NCBI GenBank assembly: GCA_943736015.1
Contig: OX031059.1
Coordinates: 18,662,001 to 18,726,000, forward strand
Source of the DNA: Tridacna crocea
Lineage: Eukaryota > Mollusca > Bivalvia > Cardiida > Cardiidae
Direction: 5' to 3'
DNA length: 64,000 nucleotides
The first letter of the stretch is position 1, and every line of letters starts with the position of its first letter. Positions 30,440 through 39,799 of this stretch are shown piece after piece. Both the position numbers and the translations under genes were made by a program. Under the pieces are notes generated by a model. That model saw only the letters and a list, made by a program, of their open reading frames with translations. It was not told the DNA's origin and did not search any database.

Positions 30440-30568
30440 TTAATAAGTGAAATGAAACTTTTAAGCCATTAGGAAAAAAATAAATAATGTACACTCGTGC
30501 TTATTTTTTGGAGAAAAATGTCTCCTAATCAGTGTAGATCCAAAATCAGTCCGCAAGTTCTGTGCATT
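30440..30568 (-). mobile_element. HP-B partial, broken after the loop
   Basis: The long arm is followed by CAGTGTAGATCCAAAATCAG, TCCGCAAGTTCTGTGCA and then unrelated sequence. The second stem arm is absent. Confidence 0.62.
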
Positions 30569-31329
30569 ACAATCTGGACAGAACAGAACAACAGTTTATT
30601 ACAGAAAAAGTACACAGTTGTACATAGTCACAAAAAACAATCATTTATAAACACGAAATAACACGAAATCCAGAGAGCATGACAGACGGTAAAAGGACCT
30701 ACATTATACAATATATATGTGTCCAGCACTTTCAGCAAATTCAAAATATATGTTTAATATAATTTAAGTTTTACTTGACAGTGCCACACATATATTTGTC
30801 TTCTGAACAGCAGGTAAACAGAAAGAGAGAGAGAGAGAGACCGTAAAAAGTGAGTCGCACTCAGCAGCACAGGGGTTAAAACTGTCGAAACCTCGATTAC
30901 GTCGATAATAAACTCACGTTGATAGCGTAACTCACGCAACACCGGTTTTTCGGTAAAGTGCGGTTCCCGATTACTATCAGATGATTGGAAAGAAATTGTT
31001 TATTGTGCGGAGTTCAAAGAAAAAGAAACTTGCATATTTATAATAAAACTTGATGAACTGTGGCACTTACAGCTTATACTTGAGTCGTAAGACATATTCT
31101 TTTGTGAGTGATGATATTTCATTGATGTTTATACATGAAACAAACTATTTTAGAAGCACAAGGCTTGAGAACGTATTTATAAGCGAGAAACTCGCATATT
31201 TTTCTACAGCTTTACAAATGTTAAATGTTTTTTTCCCCTTTTTTATTACTCGGAAAGGGTAAACGATTAAGAGGGACATACATATTGCACGCAAATTACA
31301 AAGGGTATACATGGTCTTTACAACGGCAA
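30569..31329. other. No gene recognised; short (AG)n
   Basis: A short AG run at about 30822-30840. Otherwise nothing supported. Confidence 0.45.
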
Positions 31330-31450
31330 TTTAATACATCTGTAAAAGAGTACCGATCCTTCTCAGCCTGCACAGACCGCGCAGGCTGACATGAGTCGAA
31401 ACTTTTACCTTTGGTACTTTGTTTTTTGCGTGTCATGGGGCCATTTTACT
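31330..31450 (+). mobile_element. HP-C partial
   Basis: CATCTGTAAAAGAGTACCGA, a decayed stem CTCAGCCTGCACAGACCGCG then CAGGCTGACATGAGTCGAAA, and a shortened right arm. Confidence 0.65.
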
Positions 31451-31564
31451 TTATGGTTTTGCTGCTTTGTAGACGAAATGGATGCAAGTCATGCGATTAC
31501 TCGCATAGAACAATACATTGCGGACATCATACCTTATTTTCGAAAAGCGAAATGTAACATCAAC

Positions 31565-31650
31565 ACGGAATGTGCAGGCTGACCTGGGTAGGAAACTTTG
31601 CTGTTTATAGTTTTTTTCTGCATGTCAAAGCATCGTTCTACTCCATGTTA
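31565..31650 (+). repeat. HP-C right half, broken at the apex
   Basis: GGAATGTGCAGGCTGACCTG then GGTAGGAAACTTTGCTG and CTGCATGTCAAAGCATCG. Only the 3' stem arm is present. Confidence 0.65.
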
Positions 31651-31978
31651 TTTTTCTTCTAAATAGCCGAGCTAGAAAGAAGAACACATTCAGGTGTCAC
31701 GTACTGAAATGTATCAGTAAGGGAAGAAATTTTATATGATGATGAATCTGAGCTATTTTTTCAAACAACCATTAGGTCAAATGTAACCTTACCCTGACAA
31801 ATTATTGCGAAACTATTTACCCAACCTCTATGTTCACGCCCCTCTGCACACATAAAGCTCTGTTGGAGAGAAGTTTGGATAATTGCATGTTTCACCTCAA
31901 CTCCAACGTTTTGATATAAAATGTCAAGCAGATTCTTAATGAAAGCTTTTATAATAGCCCGTTCCCTCTTAGGAATGT
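31651..31978. other. No gene or repeat recognised
   Basis: Nothing supported. Confidence 0.45.
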
Positions 31979-32190
31979 TTTAGCCCTTCATCACACAAGC
32001 CCATGAGGAGGGGATGAGGGGGGTCTTAAAAACATTGTAGGAAAAGGAGAAAATGCTGCTAACCAGCATTTTCTCCTTCTCCTACAATGTTTTCTATCGT
32101 TTCGAAAACTAAACCAAACTACTTCAGCCACGTTGAAATTTTGTTTTCAATTCAGACTCATTGAAATTTTGTCGTCTGATAAAAAGTTAA
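31979..32190 (-). mobile_element. HP-A copy with paired stem change
   Basis: Left end TTAGCCCTTCATCACACAAG; right TTAA at 32187-32190. The stem reads CATTGTAGGAAAAGGAGAAA and closes CTTCTCCTACAATG. GTGGG became GTAGG and CCCAC became CCTAC, so pairing is kept. Part of the long arm is deleted. Confidence 0.87.
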
Positions 32191-32390
32191 CCTAGGCTGA
32201 TAATCGCGAATTATGGCGACTTTGTGGCCTGTGCAGATCAAGATCAGATGGTACAGAACGTACTTTCAGATCTTGGATCTACACTGTCAGGAAGAAGATG
32301 TATTTCATTCTAACCTAACTTTGAAAATGCACTATATTTTTTCCTCTGGTTGGAAAGTTTCATAATACTTATTCAGCAGGTAATGCTTAA
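32187..32390 (+). mobile_element. HP-B sharing a TTAA with HP-A
   Basis: Starts at the TTAA that ends the previous HP-A (TTAACCTAGGCTGATAATCG) and ends CAGCAGGTAATGCTTAA. The stem is decayed (AGATCAGATGGTACAGAACG then TACTTTCAGATC). Confidence 0.82.
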
Positions 32391-33104
32391 ATCAATACCC
32401 CTCGACGCAAATTTGCAGCAGACGACCTGCAAAACATCCCTGTAAATCATTTAGTATCATCATGAATTCATCTGTATCTGATATGGAAGCTGCTCGCTTT
32501 GATCGTGAAGTTTTTTTTAACATGATCTTTATTTGGCATAAAATACAACATACTTATAGCCAATACAAAATACAGTGAAACAAGATAAGCAAGATATTTC
32601 ACAGTTAACAAAAGTAGTTGTTCGTTATGTGTAATTTTGCTTGTTTGCCTAAATGTTTTCAAAGCAAGTGTTTGGGAATATTTACGAAATAAATCGTTCC
32701 ACATTTTTTTTAAAAGCAGCATTTGTTTCTTGCAAGCAATCTTTTAAGAACCACGGTATATTTTCTATACTGAAGTGTTGTATCAATTTTAGGTGTTTCA
32801 AAGTTAATAAAAATTATCAGAGTTCCTCGTTACATACTAGTAATTGTTTCAATTTGAATTTCATTTGGCTTTGATTTAGTTTTTTTTTTTCTTTTATTTT
32901 TAGTTGCTTAAAGGGTCATAAAATAGTTTTTAAAGACCCTGCATTGTAAGATGTGTCACAAAGGAAGTAATAGGTACTCGATCAAAATTTCATGAAAAAA
33001 CGCTGAAGAATATATCACTAGAACTTATTTTACGAACCATTTTTTTCTATGACTGTAATGCTTATATGGTAAGAAAGCGACTTTGGTTATAACGTGACAA
33101 ACAT
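32391..33104. other. No gene or repeat recognised
   Basis: About 700 AT-rich bases with short open frames only. Confidence 0.5.
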
Positions 33105-33170
33105 TTTCAAGAAAATGAGACTTGCCTGGCACAAGCATTGGCTCCTTTTCCCCACAACATATTCAAAACA
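33105..33170 (-). repeat. HP-A stem remnant
   Basis: CATTTTCAAGAAAATGAGAC and CAAGCATTGGCTCCTTTTCC then CCACAACATATTC outline a decayed stem. Confidence 0.45.
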
Positions 33171-33331
33171 CTTTCAGTTGTAGTGTCTATTTAAGTCCTA
33201 TTTTCACAGTACCGCATACTATTAGTTTTTACACTGTAATGCATTACATTTGCATCGGAACGCTGCATTTATGTATTATGTCTGATACTTAGCCTACTTA
33301 ATTCGAGTAGTTCGTGTTTTTCTTACATGTA

Positions 33332-33522
33332 CAGAGCTCAAGATTGAGGGAGTGATTTTGATTTCATAGTTGAAATATTAATTATTCTCCACTAAACCCT
33401 CTATTATGGGAACTTATTAGAATCGTCTCATCGAGACGTTTCTAATGAGTACCCACAACATAGGGTTTGGAAGAGAAATAACGGATTTAGATTGCCATCA
33501 CTCCCTCTTATCTGGAGCTCTG
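33332..33522 (+). mobile_element. HP-F foldback, possible ATGTA TSD
   Basis: CAGAGCTCAAGATTGAGGGA to TATCTGGAGCTCTG, with the core palindrome at about 33395-33472. ATGTA lies immediately on both sides and could be a 5-base target duplication. Confidence 0.88.
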
Positions 33523-33664
33523 ATGTACATACATATATCAGATGATGAACAAAGTTCAAGTATGGTGAACGCGCTATTTCTTACTAACATTCTGCTGATT
33601 CAAACAAATAACATATAAACCACTGTGACAACGGATAAATAAATCACAGTAAAATAATCTTCTT

Positions 33665-33850
33665 ACCTATGTTAGTAACCAGCACTTTCTCCTTTCCCTC
33701 AATATCTTTACCCTTCTCGTTGACAGATCTCATTATCTGAGTCTTAGAGTCATACTTAAGTTCTCGTCTGCCAATGCATTCAATAAGATATCTGTGGCTT
33801 TGTGTAAGAGTAAACCTTGTTTTACCAGGATGTTTTTTAAATCTTAAACT
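33665..33850 (-). mobile_element. HP-A right half, broken at the apex
   Basis: Begins TTAGTAACCAGCACTTTCTC at the turn and continues CCTTTCCCTCAATATC, then a decayed long arm (TCGTCTGCCAATGCATTCAA). No left stem arm. Confidence 0.65.
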
Positions 33851-33889
33851 GTCGAATACGTTGAACATTTAAACTGATAGTAAAAAACC

Positions 33890-34050
33890 CTGGTATGGCT
33901 ACTCTAAAGCTGTTTTTTTTTGGGGGGGGGGAAAATATTTCCTTATCGGACAGGGAAGTTCCCAGATCAGTCTGCACTTTCTGTACAGTCTGATCTTGAT
34001 TTGCAGTGCAACAAAGTTCATTGAATCGCGTGCAGCAGCCTAAGAGTTAA
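33890..34050 (-). mobile_element. HP-B degenerate copy
   Basis: A run of G (33920-33930) sits in the long arm. The stem reads TCGGACAGGGAAGTTCCCAG then ATCAGTCTGCACTTTCTGTA and closes CAGTCTGATCTTGATTTGCA. It ends in a TTAA at 34047-34050. Confidence 0.78.
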
Positions 34051-34278
34051 AGTTATAAAGTTGCAAACTTGTTTCAAAGGGCAATAGATAGAGTAAAATA
34101 AGACGTGAAATAATACGTTTATATACTTTAAAACAGTAAATGCCGAGGCTGCCACTGACAGGCTTGTCAGTCCTTTGATTAACTCAAGTTATCCCCTAAG
34201 GTAAATTTCAGCCATATGTTTTCAGATAAATATTTTCCTTTTCACTAAGGATAATTTACTAAAATTCAGGGAATCTAT

Positions 34279-34347
34279 TTAAATATTGTGTCAAAAGGAG
34301 AAATTGCTCGTTTCGAGCAATTTCTCCTCTTGCCACAATGTTTTTTT
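34279..34347. mobile_element. HP-A2 hairpin without clear arms
   Basis: TATTGTGTCAAAAGGAGAAA then TTGCTCGTTTCGAGCAA and TTTCTCCTCTTGCCACAATG, ending in seven T. The outer arms are not recognisable. It directly precedes the possible acceptor site at 34348. Confidence 0.75.
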
Positions 34348-34349
34348 AG

Positions 34350-34551
34350 AAAGTCGTCTGGTACCCGACGGAATGAGAAAAAGTTACCAGCAGGAATTCA
34401 TGCATCAACACTGCACTTAGATAATCTTGCTCGTCAAATCATGACATCTATGTCTATTTACTATCTGATGCCAGAGATAAAGGTAAAAAGAAAACTTCGG
34501 GAAACTGAACGAGCTTGTCTTCAAGCAGACGACACCGATTTTGACCCATGA
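34350..34551 (+). CDS. Possible terminal coding exon (unrecognised)
   Basis: Follows TTTTTTTAG, an acceptor-like site at 34341-34349, and stays open for 66 codons to a TGA at 34549-34551. The C-terminal peptide includes ASTLHLDNLARQIMTSMSIY and later KVKRKLRETERACLQADD. It is mixed in charge, helix-like, and much less Phe- and Cys-rich than the spurious frames elsewhere. AATAAA follows at 34581. No homologue is recognised and no upstream exon was found, so chance remains likely. An HP-A2 hairpin supplies the pyrimidine tract. Confidence 0.25.
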
Positions 34552-34580
34552 CTGATTTTCTTTGATCATCTGCTTCTGAT

Positions 34581-34586
34581 AATAAA
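34581..34586 (+). promoter_or_regulatory. Possible polyadenylation signal
   Basis: AATAAA 30 bases after the TGA at 34549-34551, with another AATAAA at 34614. In AT-rich DNA this hexamer is common, so it only supports the exon if the exon is real. Confidence 0.2.
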
Positions 34587-34789
34587 CAAAAGCTTTTTCT
34601 CTGTTTGTTTTTAAATAAATCATTTACGTACCTCGGCTTTTTCAAAAATAATTTTGTGCAATAGTATGCATATCAATTTTGAAAACAGTCCTGTTTTTTT
34701 TTTTTAAAAAAGCCAATCATTGATAACTGGCTTCATTTTTTGGATTTCCACGAAAGCCGACGGGGTTCATCAGCGGCAAACTTAGCTAA

Positions 34790-35325
34790 GTTTGTTTGCT
34801 TGTTTGTATTGGGGTTTAATGCCATTTTACAGCGTAAATCATATGGCCTGCAACACGTGAAAAGGGACATTCGGACATCTGCGTAAAGTGTCGTCTCGGA
34901 TCAGCCTGCGCAGTCCGCGCAGGCTAATCCGAGACGGCACTTTCCGTTTTAATTAATGCCATTTTCCTTTTTGCGCATGTCTACTGTAGCACAAAATCTA
35001 CTGTAATCGTAAAGTGCCGTCTCAGATTAGCCTCCGCGGACTGTGCAGGCTGATCCGAGACGACACTTTACGCTGATGTCCGAATTTCCCTTTTCGCGTG
35101 TTGCACACCATATAAAGGCGATCATTGCACCTACCCATGTGTTTCCTTGCTTTCTCACTGATACTGATAAATTCTTTTTCCAAGCCACTGACTTCTTATT
35201 TCACAGCAGAGGTGAGAGGCGAAAATTCGCCAGAAAGAATGTTTGCTTCTTCCGCCTATCGAACCACCAGGTCTCGAGTTAGATACGCTGACCATGGAGC
35301 GACTCGGCTGAGCTAAGAATACTGA
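34790..35325 (-). mobile_element. tRNA-headed SINE interrupted by HP-D
   Basis: The left end TTTGTATTGGGGTTTAATGC and the right end CATGGAGCGACTCGGCTGAG match the SINE at 9205. The body has TGTTTCCTTGCTTTCTCACT and CAAGCCACTGACTTCTTATT. An HP-D is inserted after ATCATAT. Confidence 0.82.
34844..35110. mobile_element. HP-D full-length copy nested in a SINE
   Basis: GGCCTGCAACACGTGAAAAG to TTTTCGCGTGTTGCACACC, with both internal stems well kept (GTCTCGGATCAGCCTGCGCA, GTCTCAGATTAGCCTCCGCG). ATAT borders both sides. The uninterrupted SINE at 9205 shows the empty site GGTCATATCATGG. Confidence 0.9.
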
Positions 35326-35379
35326 CTGGTGTAATTTAAACACATACATTCTAAACGTTGTGGCAGCGTAAGAAGTTCC

Positions 35380-35573
35380 CTGGGTCCGTATTTACCAATC
35401 AAATTTAAGAATATTTTTTTTATTGACCTTTCAAGAGATTTCAAAGTAACCCAACTTCTAGTTAACTAAACTAATGTTCAACCAATCAGAAATGGTGTGT
35501 CTTTTAAATGTAGAAAATTTGTCAGCATAAGACTAAGACCATTTTAAGAATGGTTGGTCGTTACGGACCTAGG
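35380..35573 (+). mobile_element. HP-G copy, decayed stem
   Basis: CTGGGTCCGTATTTACCAAT to TGGTTGGTCGTTACGGACCT. The centre (AACTTCTAGTTAACTAAACT then TCAACCAATCAGAAAT) has lost most pairing, although the ends are good. Confidence 0.82.
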
Positions 35574-35827
35574 TTGGCCTTCGTGGGCGGTAGAGATAAA
35601 AAATTGTACATCCTATTATCGGCATTTTCATATAATAATGGACTAAGCTTTTCAAATTCTCTTTTCAAAAAATAGAGGTACTCAAAAATTAAATGCATAT
35701 CCTGGAATAGATGAATAAATAATGAATGAAAAATAAAGGACGAAACAATGACAGGGTGGGGGAAGGGGGAGAGAGAGAGGTTCAGCCACTTATATCAGAG
35801 GTCTGGGTATAATTCTACATGTGTCCT

Positions 35828-36046
35828 GTATCGCTGAGTAGTAAAGTGTAGGACACGTAGCCTGGAGGCCCCGGGTTCGAATCCCACTAGAAGCCGGAGT
35901 TTTCGTGGGAGTGTCCTTGGGCAGGACACTTAAGATCCCAGCCTAACACTGGTGAAACTTAGGACTTACATGAATATGTGAGCTGTCAAGTATTACTGAA
36001 ATGATTTTGAAAGCGGAGCGAAAATCCACTGAATCAATCAATCAAA
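35828..36046 (+). mobile_element. tRNA-headed SINE, second type
   Basis: GTATCGCTGAGTAGTAAAGT is A-box-like, and CCCCGGGTTCGAATCCCACT contains a textbook B box (GGTTCGAATCC). The body has GGGAGTGTCCTTGGGCAGGA and GGTGAAACTTAGG. The tail is GAATCAATCAATCAA. Related to 37238. Confidence 0.88.
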
Positions 36047-36096
36047 TTCTGCAACAGCATGCTCAACTTTTGAAAGCACTCACAACATGATGCAAG

Positions 36097-36285
36097 TACT
36101 ACCAATTATTCTTAAGAAATTTCTTAGTCTTATTCCTTTAGATTTCAACAATGTGAAAGTAACAGAACTTCTGATTGGCTAAACCATTTGGTTTAGCCAA
36201 TCAGGAGTTCTGTTACTTTCACATTCAGAAAATCTTGAACAGTAAGACTAAGAAAGTTCTTAACAATGGTTGGTGAATAGGGACC
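36097..36285 (+). mobile_element. HP-G copy with a well-kept stem
   Basis: The stem is nearly perfect (AACAGAACTTCTGATTGGCT then AAACCATTTGGTTTAGCC and the complement). The left end TACTACCAATTATTCTTAAG is decayed; the right end is ATGGTTGGTGAATAGGGACC. Confidence 0.88.
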
Positions 36286-36626
36286 GGTTTGTTTACGAGG
36301 AAGCAAACATCATATGTAATTAATCGTTGATATAAGAACTTGTATCACAGTCGAATAATTAAAAAGAAACTAAACAGAAAGATAAGGTAAAGGGAAACAT
36401 AATCCAAATCATTAAAAAAGAATGACAGAAAACAGGAAGAAAGGATGAATGTTTTGATCATTGTGAAATAACTGAGTTCCTAGGGAGACTGTGCAAATTT
36501 AGCATATCTTAATTGAAATAAATACGTCTAAATGAGACAATTAAGATGCAAGGTCACGCTTGTCCCGCCATGTTTTTCGGCTATTTACGAGCTTAAACTA
36601 TTGCCCCATGCGAAGTAATGCGGTTT
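36286..36626. other. No gene or repeat recognised
   Basis: A-rich; nothing supported. Confidence 0.45.
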
Positions 36627-36860
36627 TTAACACTTTACAACACAGGTAGGATGGTTTTAAACTACAGTAACAACACATGTTTCCGGAAAAATTGTAGAAA
36701 AATGAGCCATTGCTCGGCACGCTCGTGCCGAGCAATGGCTCATTTTCCCCACAATATTTCCTTTTCGGTTTATTTTTCGTTTTCTTTTTTCTCTATAATC
36801 TTCCTTTCCTCTACTAAAATGTCATTTCGCACGATACCTCAGAAAGTCTGTGTGGTTTAA
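36627..36860 (-). mobile_element. HP-A-like variant with a different stem tip
   Basis: TTAACACTTTACAACACAGG to GTCTGTGTGGTTTAA. The stem base resembles HP-A (GGAAAAATTGTAGAAAAATG). The tip is a perfect 22-base arm ATGAGCCATTGCTCGGCAC around GCTC, unlike any other copy, and pairing is complete there. Confidence 0.78.
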
Positions 36861-37237
36861 GGCTACCACGTTACCTATTGCAGACAATTTTTTCTACATT
36901 TATGTTTTTGGAAAACGTATGTGAAAACGAAGGAAAAATAACCCTATGCATGCAATTCCTCCGATTGCCAGTAGGTTTTTTAAAAGGACCCGTTCAACAA
37001 ATATTGATTTGTGTGATATTTTAACATATTTTACACAGATATTTTCAAAGGTGTCTGTACGATTTTATATAAAAGGACATGAATTACCCTGTTTTCTTCT
37101 CAATACACATCTTTTAACAAAACCTGTTGAGGACATAGTGTTGTAGAAAGGTTTTCAATGAAAAAGGTCCAAACATATTTTTAGCCTGTCATTTAAACAA
37201 AGCACTTTTTTTTTTCTCGAAATGAAGAGATGGATCC
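36861..37237. other. No gene or repeat recognised
   Basis: Nothing supported. Confidence 0.45.
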
Positions 37238-37436
37238 AGCGTGGCTGAGTAATAAAGTGTAGGACTTTTGACGTGGAAGTCCCGGGCTCGAGCCTAACTC
37301 CATCAGTTAAGTTTTTCGCGTGGATGCCCATGTGCAAGACATTTCAGGGTCCTAGCCTAGCACTGGTGAGACCAGGAAATACATAAATATTATTTCGTAA
37401 TGTGGCTGAAAAAAATGCTGAAAGCAGCGTAAAACA
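37238..37436 (+). mobile_element. tRNA-headed SINE, second type
   Basis: AGCGTGGCTGAGTAATAAAG and AGTCCCGGGCTCGAGCCTAA (a decayed B box) correspond to 35828-36046. The end CAGCGTAAAACACAAATCAA runs straight into the AATC-based array. Confidence 0.82.
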
Positions 37437-37820
37437 CAAATCAATCAATCTATCAATCAATCAGTAAGTCAGTCAGGCAATCAATCGATCATTCAATCAA
37501 TCACAATCGATCAACCAATCGATCATTCAATCAATCACAATCAGTCAATCAATTGCAATCTATCATTCAATCAATCACAATTAATGTATCGATCTTTCAA
37601 TCAGTCACAATCAATGTATCGATCATTCAATCAGTCACAATCAATTCATCGATCATTCAATCAGTCACAATCAATGTATCGATCATTCAATCAGTCACAA
37701 TCAATGTATCGATCATTCAATCAGTCACAATCTATCAATCAATCGATCATTCAATCAATCACAATCAATCAATCGATCATTCAATCAGTCACAATCAGTC
37801 AATCAATTACAATCGATCAA
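37437..37820. repeat. Tandem array grown from a SINE tail
   Basis: AATC and ATCA units in the first part become a higher-order 30-base unit (GATCATTCAATCAGTCACAA then TCAATGTATC), repeated about six times from 37560 to 37740. It then decays back to AATC units. The 10-residue repeats in two reading frames here are a by-product. Confidence 0.93.
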
Positions 37821-37849
37821 ACAAAAGCCGGTTAAGTACGACTCAACAA

Positions 37850-37925
37850 GCCTTTACGGACACTGTGGATAGAGATCGGACTCCACCAGATGTACAATCT
37901 GGACTTTGATTAAAAATGTCCCACA
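37850..37925 (-). repeat. HP-B hairpin, degenerate
   Basis: ACGGACACTGTGGATAGAGA, TCGGACTCCACCAGATGTAC, then AATCTGGACTTTGATTA. Stem and loop are recognisable with many changes. Confidence 0.6.
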
Positions 37926-38034
37926 CAATAAGATTTTATAGAGGAGAAAAAAATAATGAAATTCTTTCACTTTGGGTTTCATTTCCGTTTGCTAGGTTTC
38001 CGTTCGTTTACATATCAAACTTGAAAACAGTTTC

Positions 38035-38145
38035 GCATCATCAAGACCCTAGGGTGGATGGTTTTGAAAACAATGTGGGAAAAAGCTGGTAACCAGCATC
38101 TCCATTTACTTTTTGAACCAGTTTTCCGGCTAAGAGTTTTAACCT
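38035..38145 (-). mobile_element. HP-A internally deleted copy
   Basis: GTTTTGAAAACAATGTGGGA then AAAAGCTGGTAACCAGCATC: the middle of both stem arms is missing but the turn is kept. It ends TAAGAGTTTTAACC. Confidence 0.65.
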
Positions 38146-38147
38146 CA

Positions 38148-38250
38148 GACATCGCTCCAGATAGTTGGGTGATTTTGAATTCATAATTGAAAATATTAAT
38201 TATTGTCCACTAAACCCTATGTTGTGGGTACTCATTAGAATAATCTCATG
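38148..38250 (+). mobile_element. HP-F half, broken at the apex
   Basis: ATCGCTCCAGATAGTTGGGT through CCTATGTTGTGGGTACTCAT to TAGAATAATCTCATG. It stops at the hairpin turn and is joined there to an HP-A right stem. Confidence 0.78.
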
Positions 38251-38316
38251 GAAAATGTTTTAAAAGGCCTCTTTTCCAGGATTGTTAAAAGTCGTCATTA
38301 TGTGGTAAAGGGTTAA
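38251..38316 (+). repeat. HP-A right end joined to HP-F
   Basis: GAAAATGTTTTAAAAGGCCT and GTGGTAAAGGGTTAA are a stem base and complete short arm ending in TTAA (38313-38316). Confidence 0.75.
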
Positions 38317-38384
38317 AGGCTTTCAAAACGATTACAAATGAAACAAAGTTCAAAATATAAACAAAAAAAGAATAAAAACGGTAG

Positions 38385-38492
38385 AAAACATTGTGGAAAA
38401 AGGAGAAAAATGCCGGTTACCAAAATATTATGTTTGCAAATGCTTTGAAATTTGGATCAGTTTAATCCTTATATCGTCTGGTAAAGGGTTTA
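38385..38492 (-). mobile_element. HP-A broken at the apex
   Basis: GTAGAAAACATTGTGGAAAA then AGGAGAAAAATGCCGGTTAC, after which the second stem arm is missing. The long arm follows directly (TGTTTGCAAATGCTTTGAAA then CGTCTGGTAAAGGG). Confidence 0.72.
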
Positions 38493-39053
38493 AGGTTAAA
38501 CAAGTAAAAAGCAGTTTATACCGCGGGGGTTAATGCCATACGAGGTGTCAGTGAATAATGGTTATGTCCCGTGTCCAAACCTCAGCCCATGATCTATGCA
38601 CGTTTACATGTATGACGCGTCTCTCTATTACGTGCTGCAGTTCTCTTGCTTTTTGTTTTGTTTGTGCGAGATATGCGGAAATAATTTTGTATAACTCTTA
38701 ATTGTGAAACTTTATTATCCAACTCTCTTTTTCTCTCTCCTTCTGTCTCTCTCTGTTAGTCTGTCTCTCACTCTCCTCACTCTTCCGCTCTCGCTCTATC
38801 GCTCTGTCTCCAAACTCTGTCCGTCTGTCTGTCTGTATCTCTCTCTCTCTCTCAAACTGTCCCTGTCCTTGATCTTTTCCGCCGTATGTCTGTCCTTCTG
38901 TCTATCTGTGATCCCTTTGCCTCATTTCTACCCCCCAGTAGGTATATAGGAAAAGCCACCTGCTTTGAAAAAGTCTTGTGCGATGCGGAAAAAAACCCTG
39001 CTAAAACAGGTTCAAAAAAACCAAAGACAAGTAAACAAGATTCAGTACCTGAT
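38493..39053. other. No gene; pyrimidine-rich tract at 38721-38870
   Basis: The tract is built of CTCTCT and TCTGTCTG variants on the plus strand. Open frames through it are low-complexity (Leu and Ser). Confidence 0.75.
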
Positions 39054-39265
39054 TCAACCCTTTGGCTGCTTATCGCGTCTCGCTGACCTTTTGCTGACAG
39101 TATAGATCAAGATCAGACTGCACAGAACGTGCAGTCTGATCTTGGATCTATACTATCCGATTTGGAGATATTGTTACCTAAACCATAACCTTGAAATAAC
39201 CATATTTGGGGTTTTACCATCGAATTAAAAATGTCATTTTAGTTATTTAGCTGGATAAGAGTTAA
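39054..39265 (+). mobile_element. HP-B copy, ATAGATC subtype
   Basis: TCAACCCTTTGGCTGCTTAT to TAGCTGGATAAGAGTTAA. The stem reads GACAGTATAGATCAAGATCA and closes TTGGATCTATACTATC. GTGTAG became GTATAG and CTACAC became CTATAC, a paired change. Confidence 0.9.
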
Positions 39266-39399
39266 ATAACGTTGAAAAGGACAGTATATAACCTAGAGCA
39301 CTCAAAGAAACAAAACAATATACCAGTCAATTGCAAAAGCTAAATTTAGAAATCTCTTCCGCTATTTGCCAGACGACAAAGAAACAGATTCTTCGTTAT

Positions 39400-39626
39400 T
39401 TAACTCTTTACCAAACGACAAAATTTAAGCTTTGTCCAAATTGAATGCATTTGCAGACGACTATTTCAATATGGCTCAAACAGTACAATCATTTTTTTGA
39501 TAGAGTAGAAAATATCTTGGGAAAAGGAGAAAATGCTGGTTACTAGCATGTTCTCCTCTGCCCAAATGTTTTAAAAGGCTTCTTTTCCAGGGTCGTTAAA
39601 AGTTGTCATTATGTGGTAAAGGGTTA
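39400..39626 (+). mobile_element. HP-A copy
   Basis: TTAACTCTTTACCAAACGAC to GTGGTAAAGGGTTAA. The stem has decayed on the right (CTAGCATGTTCTCCTCTGCC). The last 60 bases and the spacer that follows match 38251-38420. Confidence 0.88.
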
Positions 39627-39683
39627 AAGGCTTTTAAAATGATTACAAATGTAAAATATGAAAAAAAAAAAGAATCAAAACAG

Positions 39684-39799
39684 AAGAAAACATTGTGGGA
39701 AAAGGAGAAAATGCTGGTTACCAGCATTTTCTCCTTTTTCCGCAATGTTTTCAAATATCCTTTTCTGGAAGTCTTTAAAACTCAAGGTTGCTCGGTTAA
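39684..39799 (+). mobile_element. HP-A lacking its long arm
   Basis: The hairpin GAAAACATTGTGGGAAAAGG with apex GGTTACC is nearly perfect. The short arm ends GTTGCTCGGTTAAG. The left side is an A-rich spacer also found at 38340-38390. Confidence 0.83.

Noticed and set aside
37553..37909. Open frames with a regular 10-residue repeat (SIIQSVTINV-like)
   Set aside because: They are the in-frame reading of the 30-bp SINE-tail array; composition and neighbouring frames show no sign of a protein.
38721..38870. Pyrimidine-rich tract as a splice or regulatory element
   Set aside because: Too long and repetitive (CTCT and TCTG units) and not next to any credible exon.
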